Numbered from the stretch's first letter, positions 7,126 to 14,338 are shown. The stretch: 17,850 bases of DNA from an uncultured bacterium (GCA_905215655.1 CAJMQT010000035.1:1-17850); one strand, 5' to 3'. Numbers and translations: made by a program. The notes: a model not told the origin generated them from the sequence alone.

Positions 7126-7212
7126 GCAAAAGGCGGTCTTTCAGCGCGCAAAAGGCGGTCTTTTACACGCTGAAAGGCAAGCTTTCGGACGGTAAAAGAC
7201 GGTCTTTTGGAA
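7126..7212. repeat. AAAAGGCGGTCTTTT dispersed repeat between dapF and dapL
   Basis: gcaaaaggcggtcttt occurs at 7126-7141 and again at 7148-7163. gtaaaagacggtcttttgg (7192-7210) follows, and a ctgaaaggcaagctttcgg hairpin lies between them. Flanks match the copy at 1-41, which lacks the middle part. It is noncoding. The remaining gap to dapL (7213-7304) shows no gene and no clear promoter box. Confidence 0.7.
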
Positions 7213-7304
7213 GTCAAAAGCCTGCCTCCCGTTTTCCAACAGCTTGCGGGCGGCCGCCTCAGGAGTAAAGAAACATTACAAAACTAACTGCGAAATAACG
7301 AATT

Positions 7305-8537
7305 ATGGCTTTAATCAACGAACACTATCTGAAGCTCTCCGAGAACTATCTCTTTGCCGACATAGCAAAGAAAGTCAACGCTTTCAAACTGTCGCATCCC
7401 AAGGCCGACGTGATAAGTCTCGGCATAGGCGACGTCACCCGTCCGCTCTGTCCGGCGGTGATCGAGGCTATGCACAGGGCGGTCGACGAGCTGGCATGCG
7501 GCGAGACCTTCCACGGCTACGGTCCGGAGCAGGGCTATATGTTCCTGCGCGAGGCGATAGTTAAGCACGACTTCCTGCCGCGCGGCATACGTCTCGACCC
7601 CTCGGAAGTGTTCATCAACGACGGTGCCAAGAGCGACACGGGCAACATCGGCGAGCTGTTGCGCTGGGACAACAGCATGTGCGTCACCGATCCGATCTAT
7701 CCCGTGTATGTCGACTCGAACGTGATGTGCGGTCGTGCCGGGCAGCTCGATAACGGCAAGTGGAGCAACGTGCTGTATATGCCCTGTCTGGAAGAAAACA
7801 ACTTCGTGCCCGCGCAGCCCGACCACCGCGTGGATATGATTTACCTCTGCTATCCCAACAACCCCACGGGAACCGTCATCAGCCGCGACGAGCTGCGCAA
7901 ATGGGTGAACTACGCCCTGAAAAACGACGCCATAATACTATACGACGCAGCCTATGAGGCTTACATCCAAGACCCCGACATACCGCACTCGATATACGAA
8001 ATAAAGGGCGCCCGCAAGGTGGCGATAGAGTTCCGCAGCTATTCCAAGACGGCAGGATTTACCGGCGTGAGATGCGGATACACCGTAATACCGAAAGAAC
8101 TTTCTGCCGCCAATATGGCAGGCACGGAACGCTTCCCGCTGAACCGGATGTGGCTGCGCCGTCAGAGCACCAAGTTCAACGGAACAAGCTATATCAGCCA
8201 GCGCGCCGCCGAGGCAATCTACACGCCCGAAGGCAAGGCTCAGGTGAAGGAGACGATAGATTATTACATGGGCAACGCCCGCATCATGCGCGACGGACTG
8301 ACACGTCTCGGATTTAAAGTCTACGGCGGCGAGAACGCTCCATACCTCTGGATGAAGACCCCCGAAGGCACCGACAGCCGGCAGTTCTTCGAACAGATGC
8401 TTTACGGAGCGCAGGTGGTATGCACCCCCGGCTCCGGTTTCGGACCGAGCGGCGAGGGCTTTGTCCGCCTCACGGCGTTCGGCAGGCGCGAAGACAGCGA
8501 AGAGGCGATACGCCGCATCGCTGCATGGATGAGGTGA
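7305..8537 (+). CDS. dapL: LL-diaminopimelate aminotransferase
   Basis: The protein has 410 residues, the normal length. It is a PLP-dependent fold type I aminotransferase that turns tetrahydrodipicolinate directly into LL-diaminopimelate with glutamate as amino donor, bypassing the succinylase and acetylase routes. The PLP lysine is K248 in SYSKTAGFTG. Other landmarks are ISLGIGDVTRPL near the N-terminus, GYGPEQGY, INDGAKSD and CYPNNPTGT (about 182-190). These match the DapL subgroup rather than aspartate aminotransferases. The product feeds the DapF enzyme encoded just upstream. Two inverted repeats follow the stop codon. Confidence 0.96.
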   Translation: MALINEHYLKLSENYLFADIAKKVNAFKLSHPKADVISLGIGDVTRPLCPAVIEAMHRAVDELACGETFHGYGPEQGYMFLREAIVKHDFLPRGIRLDPSEVFINDGAKSDTGNIGELLRWDNSMCVTDPIYPVYVDSNVMCGRAGQLDNGKWSNVLYMPCLEENNFVPAQPDHRVDMIYLCYPNNPTGTVISRDELRKWVNYALKNDAIILYDAAYEAYIQDPDIPHSIYEIKGARKVAIEFRSYSKTAGFTGVRCGYTVIPKELSAANMAGTERFPLNRMWLRRQSTKFNGTSYISQRAAEAIYTPEGKAQVKETIDYYMGNARIMRDGLTRLGFKVYGGENAPYLWMKTPEGTDSRQFFEQMLYGAQVVCTPGSGFGPSGEGFVRLTAFGRREDSEEAIRRIAAWMR

Positions 8538-8574
8538 AGACGCCGCATCCTGACGCACCGGAAGATGAGACACG

Positions 8575-8623
8575 GCAAGACAAAAAACGCCTCGCGACGA
8601 TACGGAAACAGTCATTGTCTTGC
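8575..8623 (+). terminator. Hairpin downstream of dapL
   Basis: gcaagacaa (8575-8583) pairs with ttgtcttgc (8615-8623), a perfect 9-bp stem with a 31-nt loop. It lies 37 nt after the dapL stop and next to a second, larger hairpin. No T run follows directly. Confidence 0.4.
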
Positions 8624-8630
8624 TCGCGAA

Positions 8631-8688
8631 CGCGCCTTTTTTGCCACAAAAAACGCCTTTGCGGTGGCAAAACATCGTTAAAGGCGCG
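8631..8688 (+). repeat. Nested GCGCCTTT/TTTTGCCAC hairpin, possible dapL terminator
   Basis: The outer stem cgcgccttt (8631-8639) / aaaggcgcg (8680-8688) and inner stem ttttgccac (8639-8647) / gtggcaaaa (8664-8672) share a boundary base. The phrase caaaaaacgcct is present at 8581 and again at 8646. The AAAGGCG core resembles the repeats at 1-41 and 7126-7212. Confidence 0.55.
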
Positions 8689-8718
8689 ACAAAAAGCACA
8701 AAATGAGAATTTTAGATG

Positions 8719-8815
8719 TATCTTTGCATTATAAATATAGCCAAGATAGGCGGCACCTCGGAATAAAAAACAAACAAGTTTGTTTAATTCTTCTCTCGGT
8801 TTGCACTATCTTTGC
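8719..8815 (+). promoter_or_regulatory. 97-bp dispersed promoter-hairpin element, copy 1 (glnN)
   Basis: Two TATCTTTG boxes (8719-8726 and 8807-8814) bracket a 76-bp core (8740-8815) with 10-nt terminal inverted repeats (gccaagatag / ctatctttgc, 9 of 10 paired). Inside are ggcggcacctcgg and a hairpin aaacaaac-aa-gtttgttt (8769-8786). The element matches 11286-11382 at about 82 of 97 positions. The downstream box gives glnN a leader of about 35 nt and is the likely glnN promoter. No well-spaced -33 box is evident (TTTG lies 24 nt upstream). Confidence 0.75.
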
Positions 8816-8850
8816 AGACGCAAACAAACAATAACAAACATTATAAAGAA

Positions 8851-11040
8851 ATGGCAAACTTACGATTTCAGGTTGTAGAAGAGGCATTCAAGAAGAAACC
8901 TCTTGAAGTTATGGCACCTGTTGAACGCCCGTCGGAATACTTCGGCAAGTATGTGTTCAACCGCGCCAAGATGTATAAATATCTGCCCGCCGACGTTTAC
9001 GACAAGCTCATCGACGTAATAGACAACGGCGTGCGCCTTGACCGCTCAATAGCCGACGCCGTGGCAAAAGGCATCAAGCAGTGGGCGGAAGAAAACGGCG
9101 TGACACACTACACCCACTGGTTCCAGCCGCTGACGGAAGGCACCGCCGAGAAGCATGACGCCTTCATAGAGCACGACGGCAAAGGAGGAATGATAGAAGA
9201 GTTCTCCGGAAAACTGCTCGTACAGCAGGAACCTGACGCCAGCTCTTTCCCCAACGGAGGCATACGCAACACCTTTGAGGCGCGCGGATACTCGGCTTGG
9301 GACCCCACATCGCCCGTGTTCATCATGGACGACACCCTCTGCATACCCACAATCTTCATATCTTACACGGGCGAGTCGCTCGATTACAAGGCACCGTTGC
9401 TGCGCGCGCTGCATGCCGTCAACGTGGCGGCAACCGAAGTTTGTCATTATTTTGACGAGAGAGTGAAGAAAGTCACCACCAACTTGGGCTGGGAACAGGA
9501 GTACTTCCTCGTTGACGAGGGACTCTATTCGGCACGTCCCGACCTCATGCTCACAGGCAGAACGCTGATGGGACACGACTCTGCGAAGAACCAGCAGATG
9601 GACGACCACTACTTCGGAACCATTCCCGACCGCGTACAGTCGTTCATGAAAGACCTCGAAATTCAGGCTCTCGAACTGTCAATCCCCTGCAAGACACGAC
9701 ACAACGAGGTGGCACCCAACCAGTTTGAGATAGCCCCCATTTACGAGGAAACCAACCTCGCCGTAGACCATAACATGCTCCTTATGTCGCTGATGAAGAA
9801 GGTTGCACGCAAACACGGCTTCCGTGTGCTGCTACACGAAAAACCTTTCGCCGGCATCAACGGCTCAGGCAAGCACAACAACTGGAGCCTCTCGACCGAC
9901 ACGGGCGTCCTGCTGCATGCGCCGGGCAAGACACAGGAAGACAACCTGCGCTTCGTCACCTTCGTGGTAGAGACACTTATGGGTCTGTATCGCCACAACG
10001 GACTGATCAAAGCGTCGATAATGAGCGCCACCAACGCCCACCGTCTGGGCGCCAACGAGGCTCCGCCGGCTATCATCTCGTCGTTCCTCGGCACGCAGCT
10101 GTCCGAACTGCTCGACCATATCGAGAAGAGCGACAAGGACGATTTGTTCAATATGGCGGGCAAACAGGGCTTTGAGCTTGACATTCCGGAAATCCCCGAA
10201 CTGCTCATCGACAACACCGACCGCAACCGTACATCGCCTTTCGCCTTCACCGGCAACCGTTTTGAGTTCCGCGCGGCAGGCAGCGAGGCTAACTGCGCGT
10301 CGGCAATGATAGCTCTGAACACCGCCGTTGCCGAGGCATTGACCGACTTCAAGAAGCGTGTTGACGCGCTTATAGCAAAGGGACAGGACAGAACCGCCGC
10401 TATAATCGACGTGCTCCGCGAAGACATCAAGACATGTAAACCGATCCGTTTCGACGGTAACGGATATTCGGACGAGTGGGTAGAAGAGGCTAAGAAGCGC
10501 GGTCTCGACTGTGAGACAAGCTGCCCCGTAATCTTCGACAACTATCTCTCTGACGACTCGATCAAGATGTTTGAAAGCATGAACGTCATGAACGAGAAAG
10601 AGCTTGCGGCACGCAACGAGGTAAAGTGGGACACTTACACCAAGCGCATACAGATTGAAGCGCGCGTGATGGGCGACCTCTCGATGAATCATATCATCCC
10701 CGTTGCAACGCATTATCAGAGCCGTCTTGCAAAGAACGTACACAACATGCGGCAGATTTTCCCTGTCGAGAAGGCTGACAAACTGTGCGCACGCAACATG
10801 AAGATTATCGAAGAGATAGCCGAGCGCACACAGATTATCGAGAAAGGCGTGGACGAATTGGTCAACGCCCGCAAGGTGGCGAACAAGATCGAGAGCGAAC
10901 GCGAGAAGGCGATAGCCTACCACGACACCGTGGCGCCGAAGATAGAGGAGATACGCTACCACATCGACAAGCTCGAACTGATTGTAGCCGACGAGCTTTG
11001 GACGCTGCCTAAGTATCGCGAGCTGCTGTTCATCAGATAA
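8851..11040 (+). CDS. glnN: Type III glutamine synthetase
   Basis: The protein has 729 residues from MANLRFQVVEEAF. An upstream in-frame TTG at 8812 lies in the promoter box and is rejected. It joins ammonium and glutamate to glutamine using ATP, in the cytoplasm. The length (about 700-730, versus 450-470 for type I) and the N-terminal domain mark the GSIII class common in Bacteroidetes. Visible landmarks are NGSGKHNNWSLSTD (from about residue 337), the glutamate/ATP-site region, and TNAHRLGANEAPPAI (about 394-408). A long helical C-terminal region (about 600-715) is also typical of GSIII. It is monocistronic: it has its own promoter element upstream and a strong terminator after it. Confidence 0.96.
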   Translation: MANLRFQVVEEAFKKKPLEVMAPVERPSEYFGKYVFNRAKMYKYLPADVYDKLIDVIDNGVRLDRSIADAVAKGIKQWAEENGVTHYTHWFQPLTEGTAEKHDAFIEHDGKGGMIEEFSGKLLVQQEPDASSFPNGGIRNTFEARGYSAWDPTSPVFIMDDTLCIPTIFISYTGESLDYKAPLLRALHAVNVAATEVCHYFDERVKKVTTNLGWEQEYFLVDEGLYSARPDLMLTGRTLMGHDSAKNQQMDDHYFGTIPDRVQSFMKDLEIQALELSIPCKTRHNEVAPNQFEIAPIYEETNLAVDHNMLLMSLMKKVARKHGFRVLLHEKPFAGINGSGKHNNWSLSTDTGVLLHAPGKTQEDNLRFVTFVVETLMGLYRHNGLIKASIMSATNAHRLGANEAPPAIISSFLGTQLSELLDHIEKSDKDDLFNMAGKQGFELDIPEIPELLIDNTDRNRTSPFAFTGNRFEFRAAGSEANCASAMIALNTAVAEALTDFKKRVDALIAKGQDRTAAIIDVLREDIKTCKPIRFDGNGYSDEWVEEAKKRGLDCETSCPVIFDNYLSDDSIKMFESMNVMNEKELAARNEVKWDTYTKRIQIEARVMGDLSMNHIIPVATHYQSRLAKNVHNMRQIFPVEKADKLCARNMKIIEEIAERTQIIEKGVDELVNARKVANKIESEREKAIAYHDTVAPKIEEIRYHIDKLELIVADELWTLPKYRELLFIR

Positions 11041-11129
11041 CGGCCGCTTGCCGTCAATCGGTAGAAAAATACAGGATTGGTCTGTCTCCGCACAGACAAT
11101 CCGTTTCTTATATTGGTTGTTAAGTTTGC

Positions 11130-11168
11130 GACGGAAGACAATCTTCGGGTTGTCTTCCGTCTTTTTTT
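11130..11168 (+). terminator. Rho-independent terminator of glnN
   Basis: gacggaagacaa (11130-11141) pairs with ttgtcttccgtc (11150-11161). The loop contains a C(TTCG)G tetraloop, and T7 follows at 11162-11168. A smaller hairpin at 11076-11100 (attg-g-tctgt / acagacaat) precedes it. Confidence 0.9.
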
Positions 11169-11170
11169 GT

Positions 11171-11201
11171 ATTTAACGTCAGTTCGACGAAATAAAACAA
11201 G
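11171..11201 (+). repeat. 31-bp direct repeat, left copy, flanking the fic segment
   Basis: This 31-bp sequence, beginning atttaacgtcagttcgacga, is repeated without mismatch and in the same orientation at 12842-12872. Its core cgtc-agtt-cgacg is weakly palindromic. It lies 2 nt after the T run of the glnN terminator. The two copies bracket the fic gene and its leader. Confidence 0.9.
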
Positions 11202-11285
11202 ATGCCAGATGAGCCACATCGACCCGTTTGCAACTTGGCTTTATATAGCGGGGAATTATGTTGGTACAGATTCTATTTTTATCCA

Positions 11286-11382
11286 TATCTTTGCATTATG
11301 GATAAAGCGAAGATAGGCGGCGCCTCGGAAGAAAAAGCAAGCTTATTTGCTTTATTCTTCTCTCAGCTTGCACTATCTTTGC
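11286..11382 (+). promoter_or_regulatory. 97-bp dispersed promoter-hairpin element, copy 2 (fic)
   Basis: It has the same organisation and exact length as 8719-8815. TATCTTTG boxes are at 11286-11293 and 11374-11381. Terminal inverted repeats are gcgaagatag (11307-11316) and ctatctttgc (11373-11382). The central hairpin is gaagaa-aaagcaa / ttgcttt-a-ttcttc (11328-11360). The downstream box would start transcription near 11388, giving the fic gene a leader of about 165 nt that contains the palindromes. Confidence 0.75.
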
Positions 11383-11428
11383 AGCACAGACCCAATTGCA
11401 AGTATTATAATCAGACGTTTTTGTGTTT

Positions 11429-11455
11429 ATATTGTCGCAATTTTTGCGACAATAT
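11429..11455. promoter_or_regulatory. Palindrome atattgtcgcaa-ttt-ttgcgacaatat, putative operator
   Basis: This is a perfect 12-bp inverted repeat with a 3-nt centre, in the fic leader about 50 nt after the predicted transcription start. The same tgtcgcaa core returns at 11496-11513 and as a half site at 11529-11535. A binding site for the C-terminal HTH of the Fic protein is a reasonable inference. As RNA it would also form a hairpin followed by a T-rich stretch, so attenuation is the alternative. Confidence 0.6.
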
Positions 11456-11495
11456 TTTGTCTTCATTTGGTAATACGACATAAAATCGCTAATTT

Positions 11496-11535
11496 TGTCG
11501 CAAATATTGCGACGTTATTAGAGGCTAATGTCGCA
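11496..11535. promoter_or_regulatory. Second TGTCGCAA palindrome and half site in the fic leader
   Basis: gtcgcaa (11497-11503), ata, ttgcgac (11507-11513) repeats the core and 3-nt spacing of the palindrome at 11429-11455. A half site tgtcgca lies at 11529-11535, 17 nt before the fic start codon. Spacing between the first two palindrome centres is about 63 nt, near six helical turns. Confidence 0.55.
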
Positions 11536-11552
11536 TAAATGGATTTAAGGAT

Positions 11553-12842
11553 ATGTATATACATGAAAGAGAAAATTGGACAACCTTTCGATGGGACGCT
11601 AATGAACTGGCAGTACTTCAAGAAGAGGTAAACCGTAAACAGGGATTGTTGTACGGTAGACTTGCCTCACTCGGCTTTGACAGTAAGTTAAAAGCAATGG
11701 CTGAGAATTTGACTTATGATGTCGTTTATTCTTCTGAGATTGAGGGTATACGCTTGAATGTGGATGAAGTGCGCTCGTCCATTGCCCGAAAATTGGGCAT
11801 TGAGAATGTTAAGCATACAGCACCGTCCCATTATGTTGATTCTGTCGTGGCTGTCATGCTTGATGCCGTGAGCCATTATGATCAGCCACTGACGAAAGAG
11901 AAACTTTGCGCATGGCAAGCTGCGTTTTTTCCATCTGGTTTTAGTGAAGGTTCGCAGATTGAAGTGGGTAGGTATCGGATTAACGAAGAACATATCGTTT
12001 CCGGTATGTTTGGACGCGAGAGAATTCATTATATTGCGCCCTCACCAGAGCGTGTGGAGGCAGAAATGGCATCGTTTCTTGACTGGTTTAATAGTCAGGA
12101 AAACGTAAATTCGATTATTCGGTCGGCAATCGCACATTTCTGGTTTATAAGTATTCATCCTTTTGAGGATGGAAACGGACGTTTGGCACGCATACTTTCA
12201 GATATGCTCTTAGCTCGCGCGGATAAGAGCCAGTTCCGATTTTATAATATCTCCTCGCAAATCAATAAAGATAAAAAGCACTATTACGATATTCTTGAAA
12301 AGACGCAACATGGCGATGGTGACATCACGGAATGGATTTGTTGGTATGCTGGTACGCTGTCTGCCGCGCTTGATGAAGCAAACAACATCGTTAGTATTAT
12401 CCTGAATAAAAGTTTCTTTTGGCAAAAGGTTTCCTCTGTGCCTCTGAGCAAAAGACAAACCGAAATGCTGAACCTGTTCCTTGATGGCTATGAGGCCAAG
12501 ATAACTTCCAAGACTTGGGCCACATTGGCTAAATGTTCCAAAGATACGGCAATACGGGATATTCAGGATTTGATAGAGAAAGACATCTTGCGAGAAGACA
12601 TGCCGGGAGCAAAGCGTCCGAGTTATTCCATCATATATGACCCGGAGGACATCACCGCATTCTTTTCTGAAGTCTGCATTGAAGAGAAAAACGAAAACTC
12701 ATACATCAAGGCACTCTACAAGGGCAGGACACACGTATGTGAGAGAATTCTACCATTGGATGCCAAGCGGTTTGAAGATGGTGACCTTTCATTAGAGAAC
12801 TTGCTTGCCAAATATTGCTCATACCTCAGGAGTGGTGAATAA
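11553..12842 (+). CDS. Fic-domain protein (probable AMP transferase) with C-terminal HTH
   Basis: The protein has 429 residues. The N-terminal region (about 5-90) resembles the DUF4172/Fic N-terminal type. It contains the inhibitory motif S60-SEI-E64-G65, fitting [S/T]xxxE[G/N] before the Fic core, i.e. a class II self-inhibited enzyme. The complete Fic motif HPFEDGNGRLAR is at 202-213, so catalysis is expected to be intact. Residues about 299-358 look like a winged HTH (KRQTEMLNLFL to KRPSYSI). Fic proteins of this type usually transfer AMP from ATP to hydroxyls of target proteins or themselves; the target here is unknown. No antitoxin gene is adjacent. The gene is visibly richer in A/T at third positions than its neighbours and is bracketed by 31-bp direct repeats, both suggesting acquisition. 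Its stop codon overlaps the right repeat by one base. Confidence 0.93.
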   Translation: MYIHERENWTTFRWDANELAVLQEEVNRKQGLLYGRLASLGFDSKLKAMAENLTYDVVYSSEIEGIRLNVDEVRSSIARKLGIENVKHTAPSHYVDSVVAVMLDAVSHYDQPLTKEKLCAWQAAFFPSGFSEGSQIEVGRYRINEEHIVSGMFGRERIHYIAPSPERVEAEMASFLDWFNSQENVNSIIRSAIAHFWFISIHPFEDGNGRLARILSDMLLARADKSQFRFYNISSQINKDKKHYYDILEKTQHGDGDITEWICWYAGTLSAALDEANNIVSIILNKSFFWQKVSSVPLSKRQTEMLNLFLDGYEAKITSKTWATLAKCSKDTAIRDIQDLIEKDILREDMPGAKRPSYSIIYDPEDITAFFSEVCIEEKNENSYIKALYKGRTHVCERILPLDAKRFEDGDLSLENLLAKYCSYLRSGE

Positions 12843-12872
12843 TTTAACGTCAGTTCGACGAAATAAAACAAG
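12842..12872 (+). repeat. 31-bp direct repeat, right copy
   Basis: Identical to 11171-11201, same orientation. It begins at the last base of the fic stop codon. A degenerate reverse-complement copy lies at about 12971-12995, so this copy is also one arm of a foldback. Confidence 0.9.
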
Positions 12873-12995
12873 CTGTAAGATTAAGTCACGCAACCCGACT
12901 TACCCGCCCTTACTTTGCTGACTTAACGTTTGAACAGAGGCAGGTATATTTATGCAAGAGGAAGTCAGCTTGCTTGATTTCCTCGAACTCACGTT
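12847..12995. repeat. Foldback region after fic
   Basis: aacgtcagttcgacgaaat (12847-12865) pairs with atttcctcgaactcacgtt (12977-12995) at 17 of 19 positions. Inside lie ttaagtca (12881-12888) / tgacttaa (12919-12926) and gctgactt (12918-12925) / aagtcagc (12962-12969). No open frame of note is present. The nested, competing stems suggest a structured single strand or RNA, or the end of a mobile element. Confidence 0.6.
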
Positions 12996-13001
12996 TTTTA
13001 A

Positions 13002-13176
13002 CCTGCATTATTCATAGGCTTTCGTTACGAGAGTTCCAAATGTCTGTGCGTCAGTGAAAGCACAGCGATGACGATGCCGGATGTAGTAAATCCTACTTCC
13101 AAAGAGGAAGAGCGAGCACTTTGCTGACGTACAGGCAGTTGGGACTCGCAGTAGAAACGCCTATGAATAATGCAGG
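13002..13176. mobile_element. 175-bp element with perfect 18-bp terminal inverted repeats (MITE-like)
   Basis: cctgcattattcataggc (13002-13019) and gcctatgaataatgcagg (13159-13176) are exact reverse complements. Between them the minus strand is open for 50 codons without an ATG. That frame is bounded by a TAG in one inverted repeat and a TAA in the other, and it contains GSRIYYIRHRHR and FTDAQTFGTLVTKAYE. The element ends 7 nt from the pdxB stop codon. No transposase is present and no clear target-site duplication is seen. It could be a non-autonomous transposon or a structured repeat; I do not recognise the exact family. Confidence 0.55.
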
Positions 13177-13183
13177 CTAAATG

Positions 13184-14338
13184 TTAGCCGTTAAAATTTG
13201 AAAGTACGGTCTCTTCACGCCTTAAAGGATAATTGCCCCGCAGCCATTCAAACTGTTCCGGCGCGGATTTCAGCCTTTGGCTGTCTTCGAGAGGATTGTA
13301 AAGAGTGAGACGCAGGTCGTCGGCGCCTTTGGGAAGTGCCATATCCTGCGGCAGCGCGGGTGGCATGACAGGCTCCGGCGGCGTCAGGTGGAAGTGTCGG
13401 CAAAGCCCTTCCAGCACCATGTTGTCGGCGTTCACCTTGCCGTCGGCGCTGTATCCGGCTATGTGTGGCGTTGCTATCCATACCCTGTCGAGCAGCCGGA
13501 GGTTTATTTGCGGCTCGTGCTCCCATGTGTCGACGACGGCGTCTTTCACCTTATTATATATAAGGGCGTCGAGCAGGGCGTCGTTGTCAACCACGGCGCC
13601 GCGGCTGGTGTTGATTATGACAGGACGACGTGCGAGCCGGTCGAAGAAGGCTCTGTCGGCAAGATGGAAGGTAGGGTGTGCGCCGTCGCGCGTCAGCGGA
13701 ACGTGAAAAGTTATGATGTCACACTCACGCTCGATTACGTCCATCGTGACAAAGTCGGCGTCCTGACCCTTTTCGGCAAGCGGAGGGTCGCACACCAACA
13801 CACGGAAGCCCTCGTCGCGTGCGGCTTGCGCCACCTTCGAGCCTACATGTCCGCAGCCCACGACGCCCACGGTCGACTCTTTGGGGCGTATGTCCTTGTC
13901 GCGCCGCAGCAGTATCATAACCGACCGCAGATATTGTGCTACTGACGCCGAGTTGCATCCCGGACAGTTCATCCACGTGATACCCGCCCGCCGCATGTAA
14001 TCCGTGTCGATGTGGTCGAAACCTATCGTCGCCGTGGCAACAAAGCGCACGCTGCTTTCCCGCAGCAGTTTCTCGTCGCAACGCGTCCTCGTCCGCACTA
14101 TCAGAGCGTCGGCGTGGCGCACGTCTTCGGTGCTTATTTCGCTGCCGGGCAGGTACACCGCGCGGTCAGTAATCCGGCTTACGGCGTCGCGGATGTAAGG
14201 TATCTTGTCGTCGATGACGATGCGTAAGCCCTTTTTATTATCCCTGCCCTCGCTGAGCGAGGGAACCGTGACGCTTGCGGAAGACTCGTTCCGGTTGTCC
14301 GGAAAGAAAACGTCTTGATGCTTATTGTCGTTGTTCAT
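13184..14338 (-). CDS. pdxB: Erythronate-4-phosphate dehydrogenase
   Basis: The protein has 384 residues. It oxidises 4-phospho-D-erythronate in the DXP-dependent pyridoxal 5'-phosphate pathway, using NAD. It has the D-2-hydroxyacid dehydrogenase fold. The Rossmann motif is VGVVGCGHVGSK (157-168), catalytic Arg246 is in NTSRGAVVD, Glu275 in DTWEHEP and His292 in TPHIAGYSADGK. GYSADGK and the C-terminal region past 310 favour PdxB over serine-pathway SerA. The first 36 residues, before GLRIVIDDKIPYI, are an unusual polar extension. No alternative start codon exists within it, and its DNA contains the palindrome ccctcgctgagcgaggg (14247-14263). No clear -7 promoter box is seen upstream. The stop is 7 nt from a MITE-like element. 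Confidence 0.92.
   Translation of the reverse strand: MNNDNKHQDVFFPDNRNESSASVTVPSLSEGRDNKKGLRIVIDDKIPYIRDAVSRITDRAVYLPGSEISTEDVRHADALIVRTRTRCDEKLLRESSVRFVATATIGFDHIDTDYMRRAGITWMNCPGCNSASVAQYLRSVMILLRRDKDIRPKESTVGVVGCGHVGSKVAQAARDEGFRVLVCDPPLAEKGQDADFVTMDVIERECDIITFHVPLTRDGAHPTFHLADRAFFDRLARRPVIINTSRGAVVDNDALLDALIYNKVKDAVVDTWEHEPQINLRLLDRVWIATPHIAGYSADGKVNADNMVLEGLCRHFHLTPPEPVMPPALPQDMALPKGADDLRLTLYNPLEDSQRLKSAPEQFEWLRGNYPLRREETVLSNFNG

Noticed and set aside
8538..8718. Riboswitch or sRNA between dapL and glnN
   Set aside because: Only hairpins that fit terminators or repeats are visible; no known riboswitch core (for example lysine or glutamine) can be recognised.
9865..10962. 365-codon open frame on the minus strand inside glnN
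   Set aside because: It is a shadow of glnN produced by codon bias; glnN is intact and full length on the other strand.
11202..11483. Small open frame of 93 codons before fic
   Set aside because: It runs through the 97-bp dispersed element and the first palindrome, with no coding character or ribosome-binding site.
12842..12995. Integron-type attC site after fic
   Set aside because: The gene-plus-foldback layout recalls a cassette, but the GTTRRRY core and its complement are not convincingly present and no integrase is in the window.
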